DNA from: DATKGL01 sp035510455
Lineage (GTDB): Bacteria; Patescibacteriota; Saccharimonadia; Saccharimonadales; UBA4665
Length of the DNA stretch: 64,000 nt
NCBI GenBank assembly: GCA_035510455.1
Contig: DATKHB010000003.1
Location: forward strand, 93,666 to 157,665
Reading direction: 5' to 3'
Positions 50,142-58,677 of the stretch are shown in pieces. Each line of letters begins with the position of its first letter. The stretch's first letter is position 1. The notes under the pieces are model-generated. The model saw nothing but the letters and a program-made list of their open reading frames with translations. It was not told the DNA's origin and did not search any database. Both the position numbers and the translations under genes were made by a program.

Positions 50142-52337
50142 ATGAGCAATAGGGGTCTCTTTATAGTTATCGATGGGACAGACGATGTCGTTAATTCCGA
50201 ACATTTCTTAAGGATAATCGATAGACTTAGATCTAATAATTACGATGTTGTATCTATTGATTTTCCCCGCTACGATAAACCGTCAAGCTATTTTTTGAAA
50301 CAATATCAGGCGGGTCACTATGGCTCAATAAATGATATAAGCCCATATTCCGGATCGATCTTCTTCTCAATGGATAGATTTGCTTCATCGGCTGAAATAA
50401 AAAAAGCTCTTAGCGAAGGGAAAATAGTTGTCGTCAACAGATTCACTGGTAGAGATATGGTTCAGCAAGGAGCGCGACTGTCGTACTCTGAGGAAAGACG
50501 CGGTTATTTTATCTGGCTGGACAATCTAGAATTTGAAATTCTAAAAATACCAAGGCCAGACCTTAACATTGTTTTAAGAATATCCAGCGAAGCCATTAAG
50601 AACCCCAGTCTCGCCATTAAAGAACAGCAAGATCAAAGTTACGTATCACCGATTAGAAGCGCTCATAGTCAATTTGTCAGCGTTTACGACGACCTGTGCC
50701 AACTTTTTCCTAAGGACTTCACGAGGATTGACTGCGTCCGTAACAACCAGATGTTAAGTAGCGACGCCATCGAACATCTTGTATGGGAAAGGATTCAGCC
50801 CCTACTACCTTTCAATCCGCCAGCCAATAAAACTGAAGAGCCTGAAGCTTCTGTAGCTATCAACCAAGTTCTTCAAGGCACGATTTATATAATTAAAGCT
50901 GATGGGAAGTATAAAATCACCGAACAGGGCAAGCATTTATTAGGCAAAGTGCTATCAAGCCCCGAGAGTGATTTATATCTACTCAAGAATAATATAGAAC
51001 TATTGGTTAAGGAGGAGTCGATACGCAGGTTCATGACCAGCAATAATAATCTCAAGACGACTATACTTGAAGAATATAATGATCTATCGACTAAAAAAGC
51101 TGTAAACTTAGCCGACAACAGCGAGGGCGGCGAGCGAGACGAAGTAAACGTTGTCTCTGAACACTCTAGTCAATTAGTCATTGAAAAAATCAAGAATATC
51201 GACTCGGTTATTCTTTTAGAGCAAGCGCAAAAATATATACCTAACAGCTACTACACACCGAAAGTTTTTGATACTAAAACCAGTCAGCTTTACAAACAAA
51301 ATATTGACAAGTTACTACAGTTAAACGCGCAGGTGTTTAATAAATTGTGTGAGTTTTATAAAATATCGCCAAAGTCTACCGATCCAAAAGAAAGTGTTAT
51401 TTTTAACTCAGCTTTGGCTTTTGAATTGTCATCTAAGGTTTTACCAATTGCAGTTTCTTCGAGTTTGATAATGAACACCACCAAGGAGTCTATCCAAAGC
51501 GTTATTAGAAAGCTATCTGACAGTAATCTAGATGAATTAAACGAGCTAGGGACTAGAACCGCTGATGAGCTCAGTAAACTGTATCCAGAGCTACAAAAAC
51601 TGGTTCATAAGACTGATTTGGTCAACGCCTCTAAGCTTCCAAAACTTTCTGAAGAAAATTATTCAGACGATAACCCCCCAATATCTCTGATTTACTACTC
51701 GCCAAAAAATGAACTAGAACTAACTGCCGACATCATTTATGAGAGTAGCAACTTGTCACTTCAGGAACTAAGAGAAGTAACGTCTAGCTGGTCGTACGAT
51801 AAAAAAGCCAAGATTTTAAGCACCTATTGCGACCAATTCACAGCTAACAAAATGAGGTCGCGGGGAGCATTAGACAAAACTCAATATACTTGGGATGTAA
51901 TTTCCGACTATGCTACGTTTAGGGACTTTCAGGAAAATCCGGCGTTTACGGTTGTCGCCAGACAGCCCTTGAACACAAGGTTTGGATACTCGTTGCCCCA
52001 GGATATTGATGACGCTGGGCTATCTGATTTATATGATCAATGCTTTGACATAAGTCTCAGCCTGCACAGCGAACTCATCCAATCTAATTATATAAACGAC
52101 GCTGAATACGCCACACTAATAGGCCACAAGCTACGTTATCAAGTTACCAATAACGCTGAGTCGCTTCTATTCAATGCCAGTCATACGACTGATAGGCAGC
52201 GCTTAAACATCGAATATGACAATTTACTAAGGGAAATGGTTGAAATGGTTACCGAGGTACATCCACTTATTGGCGCTTCATTGAAGGCTTCTAACAACAA
52301 TCGCCAGTTTTCTAAATCAAAGAGCCTTGGACGGTAG
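50142..52337 (+). CDS. fused thymidylate-kinase-like / ThyX-like protein, motifs degraded
   Basis: 731 residues. Residues 1-230 align with dTMP kinases of the form GLFIVIDGTDGSGK..., with DFPRYDKPSSYF, YGSINDISPYSGSIFFSMDRF and EGKIVVVNRFTGRDMVQQGA preserved. The P-loop itself is gone: residues 12-21 read GTDDVVNSEH, without GSGK. From about 355 to 715 the protein resembles ThyX-type thymidylate synthases (LPIAVSS at 434, TYTWDVISDYATFRDFQ), but the flavin/dUMP RHR motif is replaced by QENPAF (597-602). Both catalytic centres look dead, so a regulatory or structural role is more likely than catalysis. Functional ThyA is elsewhere in the window. Confidence 0.75.
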   Translation: MSNRGLFIVIDGTDDVVNSEHFLRIIDRLRSNNYDVVSIDFPRYDKPSSYFLKQYQAGHYGSINDISPYSGSIFFSMDRFASSAEIKKALSEGKIVVVNRFTGRDMVQQGARLSYSEERRGYFIWLDNLEFEILKIPRPDLNIVLRISSEAIKNPSLAIKEQQDQSYVSPIRSAHSQFVSVYDDLCQLFPKDFTRIDCVRNNQMLSSDAIEHLVWERIQPLLPFNPPANKTEEPEASVAINQVLQGTIYIIKADGKYKITEQGKHLLGKVLSSPESDLYLLKNNIELLVKEESIRRFMTSNNNLKTTILEEYNDLSTKKAVNLADNSEGGERDEVNVVSEHSSQLVIEKIKNIDSVILLEQAQKYIPNSYYTPKVFDTKTSQLYKQNIDKLLQLNAQVFNKLCEFYKISPKSTDPKESVIFNSALAFELSSKVLPIAVSSSLIMNTTKESIQSVIRKLSDSNLDELNELGTRTADELSKLYPELQKLVHKTDLVNASKLPKLSEENYSDDNPPISLIYYSPKNELELTADIIYESSNLSLQELREVTSSWSYDKKAKILSTYCDQFTANKMRSRGALDKTQYTWDVISDYATFRDFQENPAFTVVARQPLNTRFGYSLPQDIDDAGLSDLYDQCFDISLSLHSELIQSNYINDAEYATLIGHKLRYQVTNNAESLLFNASHTTDRQRLNIEYDNLLREMVEMVTEVHPLIGASLKASNNNRQFSKSKSLGR

Positions 52338-52348
52338 TCAAAAATCGA

Positions 52349-52380
52349 TTGACTTATCTGTTTTATCTCTGTAATATAAT
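52349..52380 (+). promoter_or_regulatory. rplJL promoter
   Basis: TTGACT (52349-52354); TAATAT (52372-52377, 17-nt spacer) or TATAAT (52375-52380, 20-nt spacer). Transcription would begin at the base of the L10 leader stem. Confidence 0.6.
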
Positions 52381-52388
52381 GTTAAGTT

Positions 52389-52483
52389 TACCAAAGACAG
52401 TAGCGGTGAAGTCCACTTAATATGCTACCCAGGTATAGTAGTAGAATTCTATTCATGGTCTTTGGTACTCCGAAGATTTTTTT
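52389..52483 (+). promoter_or_regulatory. L10 leader with overlapping terminator
   Basis: TACCAAAGAC (52389-52398) pairs perfectly with GTCTTTGGTA (52458-52467), the closing stem of the ribosomal L10 leader, with the conserved CCAAAGACAGUAG-type start. TCTTTGG (52459-52465) can instead pair with CCGAAGA (52470-52476), followed by T7: an intrinsic terminator that excludes the L10-leader fold. L10(L12)4 binding to the leader would change the balance. Confidence 0.88.
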
Positions 52484-52530
52484 GTTCTTTAAAAACTAAT
52501 TCTAAATCTAATTTAAGTAAAGGAATATGT

Positions 52531-53064
52531 ATGGCATTAACTAAAGTTCAAAAAAATACCATTGTTTCCGAGACACTAGATTTATTATTATCATCAAAAA
52601 TTACAGTAATGGCTATTTATGCGGGAACAAATGTAACCGCGATGCAAACACTTCGAAAGCAAGCCTTAGAGGGTAAAACAACTGTAAAGATTATAAAAAA
52701 TAGACTAGTGATCAAAGCGCTGCAGCAAAGTGACATTTTCAAATCAATTGATACTTCATTTCTAAATGGACAACTGCTGTATGCTTTTAATCCAGATGAT
52801 GAGATTCTACCCGCCCAGGCTCTGTCTAACTTTGCGAAAATAAGCCAGAGTCTAAGTTTTGTAGGGGCATTGACCAATGACGGTAGATTCATAAGCGCGG
52901 AAGATGTACAGGCGTTAGCCAACCTTCCAACTAAAGATCAACTGCGTGGACAGCTTGTGAGCGTTATATGCTCGCCGTTATCAGGGTTCGTCGGGGTGCT
53001 AAATGGAAATATAAGGGGCGTACTTAACGTCTTAGGTGCTCGGGCTTCACAGCTTGAAACCTAA
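52531..53064 (+). CDS. rplJ: 50S ribosomal protein L10
   Basis: Stalk base protein that carries L7/L12; 177 residues. MALTKVQKNTIVSETLDLLLSS, RKQALEGKTTVKIIKNRLV, and the C-terminal L12-binding helix (LVSVICSPLSGFVGVLNGNIRG). AAAGGA before the ATG; an upstream in-frame extension lies in the leader and is rejected. Controlled by the leader just upstream. Confidence 0.95.
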   Translation: MALTKVQKNTIVSETLDLLLSSKITVMAIYAGTNVTAMQTLRKQALEGKTTVKIIKNRLVIKALQQSDIFKSIDTSFLNGQLLYAFNPDDEILPAQALSNFAKISQSLSFVGALTNDGRFISAEDVQALANLPTKDQLRGQLVSVICSPLSGFVGVLNGNIRGVLNVLGARASQLET

Positions 53065-53095
53065 ACGTCAGAAATAATTAATAAGGAGAAATACT

Positions 53096-53503
53096 ATGGC
53101 TGAAGAATCCAAGAAAGTAGAAATACCAAAAGAATTCGAAAAACTTGTTGCTGAACTCGATAAAATGTCAGCACTTGAGATTAGTAAGTTTGTAAAGTTG
53201 CTAGAAGAATACTGGGGCGTTAGCGCAGCAGCGCCGGCTGCAGCAGTTGCAGCACCAGCCAGTGCCGATGCGCAGCCTGCCGCTGAAGAAAAAAGTGAAT
53301 ACGACGTAATCCTAAAAGACGCCGGTTCGCAGAAAGTAGCGGTCATTAAGGCGGTAAAAGATATTACTGGGCTAGGTTTAGGCGAAGCTAAAGCTATAGT
53401 TGATAGCGCTCCAAAACCAGTACTCGAGAAGGCCAAAAAAGAAGATGCTGAAGCCGCAAAGAAGTCTCTAGAAGAGGCTGGCGCATCTGTAGATCTAACA
53501 TAG
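53096..53503 (+). CDS. rplL: 50S ribosomal protein L7/L12
   Basis: 135 residues. N-terminal dimerisation helices, an Ala/Pro-rich hinge (about 43-62), and the C-terminal factor-binding domain with KVAVIKAVKDITGLGLGEAK and VDSAPKPVLEKAKKEDAEAA. AAGGAG upstream. 31 nt after rplJ. Confidence 0.97.
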   Translation: MAEESKKVEIPKEFEKLVAELDKMSALEISKFVKLLEEYWGVSAAAPAAAVAAPASADAQPAAEEKSEYDVILKDAGSQKVAVIKAVKDITGLGLGEAKAIVDSAPKPVLEKAKKEDAEAAKKSLEEAGASVDLT

Positions 53504-53581
53504 AGACAATAAAAGCAGTAGTCGCATCAAGTCTTGCTAGAATTAATTTTTCGGCAAGTCTATTATAGTTTTCCACAACGT

Positions 53582-53596
53582 CCCCTAGGGGGTTTT
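53582..53596 (+). terminator. weak terminator after rplL
   Basis: CCCC-TAG-GGGG followed by TTTT, only a 4-bp stem. The T run overlaps the -35 of the next promoter. Low confidence. Confidence 0.3.
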
Positions 53597-53623
53597 GACA
53601 TGATCATAAAAAAGTGGTAAGTT
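53595..53623 (+). promoter_or_regulatory. promoter of the 169-residue protein gene
   Basis: -35 TTGACA (53595-53600), 17-nt spacer, extended -10 TGG-TAAGTT (53618-53623). Confidence 0.6.
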
Positions 53624-53673
53624 TATGGTAAAGTGTACCGAAACAAACACTGAGGTCGAGGAGCAACAAAGAA

Positions 53674-54183
53674 ATGGCAGACGTAGCAGACAAGCAAATA
53701 AAAAGACTCAGGTCCTTGATTCAAGAGGCAGAGACTAATATTGCCGCCGCGGCGGAATTATTGGTCAGTCTTGTTGGCGAGGATTCTAAGGCTGTGAGCT
53801 CCGCAAAGGAAGAAGTCTTGGGTAAGATTATTGAAGGTGTATTTGATGGGCAAAACATGGTTGGCTCCGACGGAAAAACATACCCAGTGCCGGCTAACTA
53901 CGCAAGTAAATCGAAACTCGTTCAAGGAGATATATTAAAGCTGACAATCGCCGATGACGGCGCCTTCTTATATAAACAGATCGGGCCAATTCCACGAAAG
54001 CAAGTTGTCGGGTCTCTCAAACTGGAAAATGGACATTATTTTGTTGAATCTAATAAGAAGAACTATAGAGTTTTGCTTGCAAGCGTCACTTACTTCAAGG
54101 CTAAGCCAGGTGACCAAGTAAGCGTAAATATTCCTGAAGACGACAGCAAAGCCGAGTGGGCTGCCCTAGAAGCCGCTCTCTAG
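53674..54183 (+). CDS. uncharacterised protein next to rplL
   Basis: 169 residues. An N-terminal helical part (about 1-50, KQIKRLRSLIQEAETNIAAAAEL), then a beta-rich domain with IIEGVFDGQNMVGSDGKTYPVPANYASKSKLVQGD, ILKLTIADDGAFLYKQIGPIPRK, and YRVLLASVTYFKAKPGDQVSV. I recall similar proteins in other Patescibacteria, all without a function, but cannot check this here. It has its own promoter and sits between rplL and dnaX. The small beta domain suggests nucleic-acid or ribosome binding, which is only a guess. Confidence 0.8.
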   Translation: MADVADKQIKRLRSLIQEAETNIAAAAELLVSLVGEDSKAVSSAKEEVLGKIIEGVFDGQNMVGSDGKTYPVPANYASKSKLVQGDILKLTIADDGAFLYKQIGPIPRKQVVGSLKLENGHYFVESNKKNYRVLLASVTYFKAKPGDQVSVNIPEDDSKAEWAALEAAL

Positions 54184-54242
54184 ATTATATTTTAGACTTA
54201 ATTAATAGAAGTGAATGAATTTATGCGCCTAAGCTATAGGCG

Positions 54243-54248
54243 TATAAT
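54243..54248 (+). promoter_or_regulatory. -10 box of dnaX, implies leaderless mRNA
   Basis: TATAAT ending 8 nt before the dnaX ATG, no Shine-Dalgarno; -35 weak (TTTATG). Confidence 0.6.
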
Positions 54249-54256
54249 ACCTACAA

Positions 54257-55711
54257 ATGGGACAAGCACTATATCGTGTATATCGTTCAAAGTCGCTCAG
54301 TGAAGTGGTTGGGCAGGAGCACGTCACTGAAACTCTAGAAAAAGCCCTTAGAAACAAGATCATCAATCACGCCTATCTTTTTACTGGGCCAAAAGGTGTT
54401 GGGAAAACTAGCGTTGCTCGAATTTTAGCCTACGAATTAAACGAGTCTCCCTATAATGATCAGACTACATCGCTAGATATTATAGAAATCGATGCCGCCA
54501 GTAATCGTCGAATTGATGAGATACGTGACCTAAAAGACAGGGTTCAAATAGCACCAGCGCACAGCAAATACAAAATCTATATCATAGATGAGGTTCATAT
54601 GCTGACCAGAGAGGCCTTCAACGCGCTTCTGAAAACTCTTGAGGAACCGCCTAGCCACGTTATATTTATTTTAGCGACAACAGAACCTCACAGGCTGCCC
54701 GAAACTATACTCAGCCGAACCCAAAGATTCAGTTTTAAACCAGCTAGCCAAGAGAAAGTTATCGAACACCTAAAGTTTATAGCAAAAAAAGAAAAAATCT
54801 CAGTCAGTGACGACGCCCTAAAGATAATTGCTGACCACGGAGACGGTAGCTTTAGGGACAGTATCGGCATACTGGATCAAGTTAGAAACCTTAGCGGGCC
54901 AGTTAAGCCTAAGGATGTGTTGAACCTACTCGGATATGCACCTGATGATTTAATAGACAGGCTGACTGAAGTTCTTGCCTCTGGGCAATTATCTGAAATC
55001 GTAGTCCTGCTCCAACAAATTTATGACCAGGGGGTTGAAGCTGCTCAAATCTCAAAGCAGTTAAACGCCAAGTTAAAACAATTGTTATTGACGGATAAGT
55101 CACTCATTTCGATAAGCGAGACTATAAACCTTATGAAAAAAATGGTTAATATACCGGCGTCGTTAGATCCCCAGATTGAGTTGGAGTTAGTCCTACTAGA
55201 TACTATGATAAATCGATCAGAAAAACCTCACGAAGCCAAGGTAGACGACGAAACTAAACCACAAAGTCGCGAAGAGCCTGCGACAGTCGTTAGTTCTAAA
55301 GAAGAATCATTGAAGTCTGCGCTACCCGAGAAAGCTCTAAAGACGAGCCTTACTGACCAAGATAAGATATGGGAAAGAGTCTTGAGTGAAATTAAACAAA
55401 AGCATAGTACTTTGTATGGAATTGTACGAATGGCAGTGCCAGAATGGGGAGACGGAAACTTAACTTTATCTTTCAAATTCGCATTTCATCAAAGGAGAAT
55501 GAACGATGCCAAATACCAGGCATTGCTATCTAAGACTATTCAAGATATTACGGGCAAGGACATCGAAATTATTTGCATAGTTAACAATGCTCTGCCAGAA
55601 AATATCGACAAGGTCAGTGAGACTGGAGCCCTAAAACCAGATGAAAACAATAAATTGATTGACAGCATAAGCAATATTTTTGGCGGTGCTGAACTGCTAG
55701 AATCAGAGTAG
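54257..55711 (+). CDS. dnaX: DNA polymerase III gamma/tau subunit, no zinc module
   Basis: Clamp-loader ATPase, 484 residues. Walker A GPKGVGKTS (44-52), Walker B IIDEVHMLTREAFNALLKTLEEPP, SRTQRF (SRC-like). The four-Cys zinc module that normally lies between Walker A and IEIDAAS is deleted: residues 62-73 are NESPYNDQTTSL. A C-terminal domain after about 360 resembles tau but is short. Followed by dnaB 5 nt later, a replication pair. Confidence 0.95.
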   Translation: MGQALYRVYRSKSLSEVVGQEHVTETLEKALRNKIINHAYLFTGPKGVGKTSVARILAYELNESPYNDQTTSLDIIEIDAASNRRIDEIRDLKDRVQIAPAHSKYKIYIIDEVHMLTREAFNALLKTLEEPPSHVIFILATTEPHRLPETILSRTQRFSFKPASQEKVIEHLKFIAKKEKISVSDDALKIIADHGDGSFRDSIGILDQVRNLSGPVKPKDVLNLLGYAPDDLIDRLTEVLASGQLSEIVVLLQQIYDQGVEAAQISKQLNAKLKQLLLTDKSLISISETINLMKKMVNIPASLDPQIELELVLLDTMINRSEKPHEAKVDDETKPQSREEPATVVSSKEESLKSALPEKALKTSLTDQDKIWERVLSEIKQKHSTLYGIVRMAVPEWGDGNLTLSFKFAFHQRRMNDAKYQALLSKTIQDITGKDIEIICIVNNALPENIDKVSETGALKPDENNKLIDSISNIFGGAELLESE

Positions 55712-55716
55712 CTACC

Positions 55717-57078
55717 ATGAATCCTAAACAAATGAACACCGACCCTCCTCAAAACACCGAAGCCGAAGCATCATTGCTTGGCGCGATTCTGATCGACGGC
55801 GACGCGATCGTTAAAATAGCCGATATTATCGAGGCGGAGGATTTTTTCGACAACCGGCACCAGAAAATTTACGAGGCTGCTTCCAAGCTATACGAGAAAC
55901 ACCGATCAATTGATGTTCTGACGTTGTCGAACCAACTTAAGAGTCAGGGTGTGCTGGAAATGGTTGGCGGAGCCAGCTACTTGACGGAACTGACCAACTT
56001 TGTACCAACAGCCGCCCATGTTGAACAATACGCCGAGATTGTTTCACATAAGGCAATCAGGCGACGCTTGATCAAAGCATCCCAGGAAATGGAAGGATTA
56101 GGCTACGACGAATCAAAAGAGCCCCAAGCGCTCGTAGAAGAGGCTGAAACAAGATTATTCGAGGTAAGCCAGCGTCACATCAAGCACAACATTATTAGTC
56201 TTGAAGCTATTTTGGCGGAGAGTTTTGACCGATTGGATGAGCTTCACAAGGATAAGCACCAGATCCGTGGCATCCCAACGGGTTACAAAGACCTAGACAA
56301 TATACTGGCCGGGCTTCAACGATCAGATCTAGTAGTGTTAGCAGCTAGACCGAGTATAGGTAAGACTGCGTTGGCGCTTAATATAGCTCATAACGTTGCG
56401 ATTCAAGCCCAGCAACCAGTCTTAATATTTAGCCTTGAAATGAGCAAAGAGCAACTCGTTGACCGATTGTTGGCTCTAGAGTCTGGAGTTGACGCCTGGG
56501 CACTTCGTACCGGCAATCTTAATGACTCCGATTTTGAAAAACTCGGTCAAGCAATGGGAACTTTGAGTGAAGCACCGATTTTTATTGATGATACGCCAAG
56601 CATTACGGTCAGTGAGCTTCGTACTAAATCTAGACGCGAATCACACAAGCGACAGCTAGGCCTTATCATAGTCGATTATCTACAATTAATGAGTGGCGGC
56701 AACCGCTACAGTAACGAGTCTAACCGTGTTCAAGAAGTATCAGAAATATCTAGAGGTCTAAAAACGGTTGCACGAGAGTTAAACATCCCGATGCTGGCAC
56801 TTTCTCAGCTGAGCAGATCAGTTGAGAGTCGTAGCCCTCAGATCCCACAGCTAGCAGACTTAAGAGAGTCGGGGTCAATTGAGCAAGATGCCGATGTGGT
56901 TGCGTTTATTTACAGAGAGGAATTCTACAATCCAGATACGGATCGAAAAAACATCACGGACATATTAATAAAAAAACATCGTAACGGTCCAACTGGTGGC
57001 ATTGAATTGTATTTTGACCGAGAAAAACAACGATTTAGCTCTCTGGATTCTCGACACACTGGTCAAGTTTTTGACTAG
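55717..57078 (+). CDS. dnaB: replicative DNA helicase
   Basis: 453 residues. N-terminal domain PQNTEAEASLLGAILID; Walker A ARPSIGKTA (210-218), Walker B LIIVDYLQLM, arginine finger region GSIEQDADVVAFIYREE and KHRNGPTG. Full length, no intein. Operon with dnaX. Confidence 0.97.
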   Translation: MNPKQMNTDPPQNTEAEASLLGAILIDGDAIVKIADIIEAEDFFDNRHQKIYEAASKLYEKHRSIDVLTLSNQLKSQGVLEMVGGASYLTELTNFVPTAAHVEQYAEIVSHKAIRRRLIKASQEMEGLGYDESKEPQALVEEAETRLFEVSQRHIKHNIISLEAILAESFDRLDELHKDKHQIRGIPTGYKDLDNILAGLQRSDLVVLAARPSIGKTALALNIAHNVAIQAQQPVLIFSLEMSKEQLVDRLLALESGVDAWALRTGNLNDSDFEKLGQAMGTLSEAPIFIDDTPSITVSELRTKSRRESHKRQLGLIIVDYLQLMSGGNRYSNESNRVQEVSEISRGLKTVARELNIPMLALSQLSRSVESRSPQIPQLADLRESGSIEQDADVVAFIYREEFYNPDTDRKNITDILIKKHRNGPTGGIELYFDREKQRFSSLDSRHTGQVFD

Positions 57079-57135
57079 CTAGGCGTCTCAACATAAGCCT
57101 TTTAACAAGTGTTATACTGATACAGAATCAAAAAC

Positions 57136-58332
57136 ATGAAGAGTATTAAGACCCTAATTGCTAATCAATGGCAACAACTAAGCTTAAGCATATTGCTCGT
57201 TATTGTCACACTATCATTGCTGCTCTTCAGATTGAGCACTCATCCTCTCAAACTGAGTAGTACTGAGCTAGATACCTATAACAGTTCATTGTCCCTACAT
57301 AAAATCATCCACAATATCACTAACTTACCGTTTAAGCTAGCTGAACACTCAGTAAAGTTCCTCTTTGGCCAGAATGTTTTTGACATACGACTAACGCCAG
57401 TGCTATTCGGAGCCATCGCTGTATTATTAATGTTCTACATCCTTAAATTCTGGTTAAGTTCATGGTGGTACGCAGCGCTTGGGACAGTCATCTTCGAAAC
57501 TTCAAGTTGGTTTTTACATACAGCTCGATTTAATTCTCCATCAATCTTACTAATGGACGGCGTTCTGGTTCTATTTGCCTGCGGAATATGGTTTAGGCAC
57601 ACACGCAAAAGGGGTTTAGCGTTAGCTATATCCACAATCGTTATAGGTACTGTTATTTACGTACCTGGCTTAATATATTTGATAGCCTTAGGGATTATCG
57701 TCGAACGGGAAACTATAATCCATGAGCTTAAGCATAACAAGGCTTATGTTAAAGCACTGTGCGGGGTTCTATTTTTAATTTTTCTGGCACCGCTATCGAT
57801 TGGCATATATAAAAATCCAGAGGTTCTAAAGCCTATCTTCGGCTTACCTAGCCACTTTTTGTTCGGCCGATCTATACTGTTTAACTTCTTAGACATATTT
57901 AAATCTTTATTCGTATCAGGCTCGTTTAGCCCGGCGGTGTGGCTAGGAAAAATACCGGTTCTTAATATTTTCGAAGACATAATGCTCGTGCTTGGGGCTT
58001 ACGCATTTTGGCAAAACAAGACCCTGGTTAGATCAAAATTATTAGTGGTAGGGCTAGCCCTTAGCCTAGTTTTAATTACGCTTTCAGGACCCGTAAATTT
58101 ATCGATTATAATCCCACTAATTTACTTTTTGATCGTCACGGGTGTTGTTTACATGCTTCAAGAATGGTTTAAGGTATTCCCTAATAACCCCGTTGCTAGA
58201 GGGCTCGGCGTTGGAGTGCTTTGTCTCGCTATCTTATTTAGCTGCAACTATCATCTACGAGAATATTACGTTGCCTGGTCTAATTCTCCCGCTACCCAAA
58301 AAGTTTTCGACCAACTACCGCCCAGTATTTGA
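57136..58332 (+). CDS. polytopic membrane protein, GT-C-like
   Basis: 398 residues with about ten hydrophobic segments. STELDTYNSSLSL after the first helix is an acidic loop where GT-C enzymes have their catalytic acid, and RLTPVLFGAIAVLLMFYIL and ETSSWFLHTARFNSPS are reminiscent of PMT/ArnT-type mannosyl- or arabinosyltransferases. That makes lipid-linked sugar transfer plausible, but no definitive motif is seen. Preceded by TGTTATACT about 18 nt before the ATG. Confidence 0.6.
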   Translation: MKSIKTLIANQWQQLSLSILLVIVTLSLLLFRLSTHPLKLSSTELDTYNSSLSLHKIIHNITNLPFKLAEHSVKFLFGQNVFDIRLTPVLFGAIAVLLMFYILKFWLSSWWYAALGTVIFETSSWFLHTARFNSPSILLMDGVLVLFACGIWFRHTRKRGLALAISTIVIGTVIYVPGLIYLIALGIIVERETIIHELKHNKAYVKALCGVLFLIFLAPLSIGIYKNPEVLKPIFGLPSHFLFGRSILFNFLDIFKSLFVSGSFSPAVWLGKIPVLNIFEDIMLVLGAYAFWQNKTLVRSKLLVVGLALSLVLITLSGPVNLSIIIPLIYFLIVTGVVYMLQEWFKVFPNNPVARGLGVGVLCLAILFSCNYHLREYYVAWSNSPATQKVFDQLPPSI

Positions 58333-58361
58333 TACAATATACCTATAGACAAGGAGATTTT

Positions 58362-58655
58362 ATGAGCCGATTAGATCAGGCAAAAATGCTAATGAAGGTC
58401 AAAAAAATACAGAAGGAACTTCAGCGAGAGATTATTTCCATAGACAAAGGCGATGGAGCCGTAACGGTTGAAATCAACGGAGAGCAAAAACTCAAGAAGA
58501 TTCGAATAAATCCCAAGATGATAGATCTCGATGATATCGGTCAGCTGGAGCGCTGGGTTGAAGATGCCGTTAAAGAAGCTATTCAGCAGAGTCAAAAAAT
58601 TGCCGCTGAAAAAATGCAGCCCATGATGGGGGCCTTAGGCAGCCTAGGTTTATAG
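58362..58655 (+). CDS. YbaB/EbfC-family nucleoid-associated protein
   Basis: 97 residues. KKIQKELQREIISIDKGDGAVTVEINGEQKLKKIRI and VKEAIQQSQKIAAEKMQPMMG fit YbaB. AAGGAG is 7 nt before the ATG. The neighbouring recR downstream is the usual partner. Confidence 0.93.
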   Translation: MSRLDQAKMLMKVKKIQKELQREIISIDKGDGAVTVEINGEQKLKKIRINPKMIDLDDIGQLERWVEDAVKEAIQQSQKIAAEKMQPMMGALGSLGL

Positions 58656-58677
58656 ATAAAACAAGGAGTTTACCTTT

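Noticed and set aside
52462..52530. N-terminal extension of L10
   Set aside because: Lies in the regulatory leader and includes the terminator hairpin; the ATG at 52531 has a ribosome-binding site.
53536..53568. terminator from CTTGC / GCAAG after rplL
   Set aside because: The stem is only 5 bp with a loop of 16 nt and no U-tract after it.
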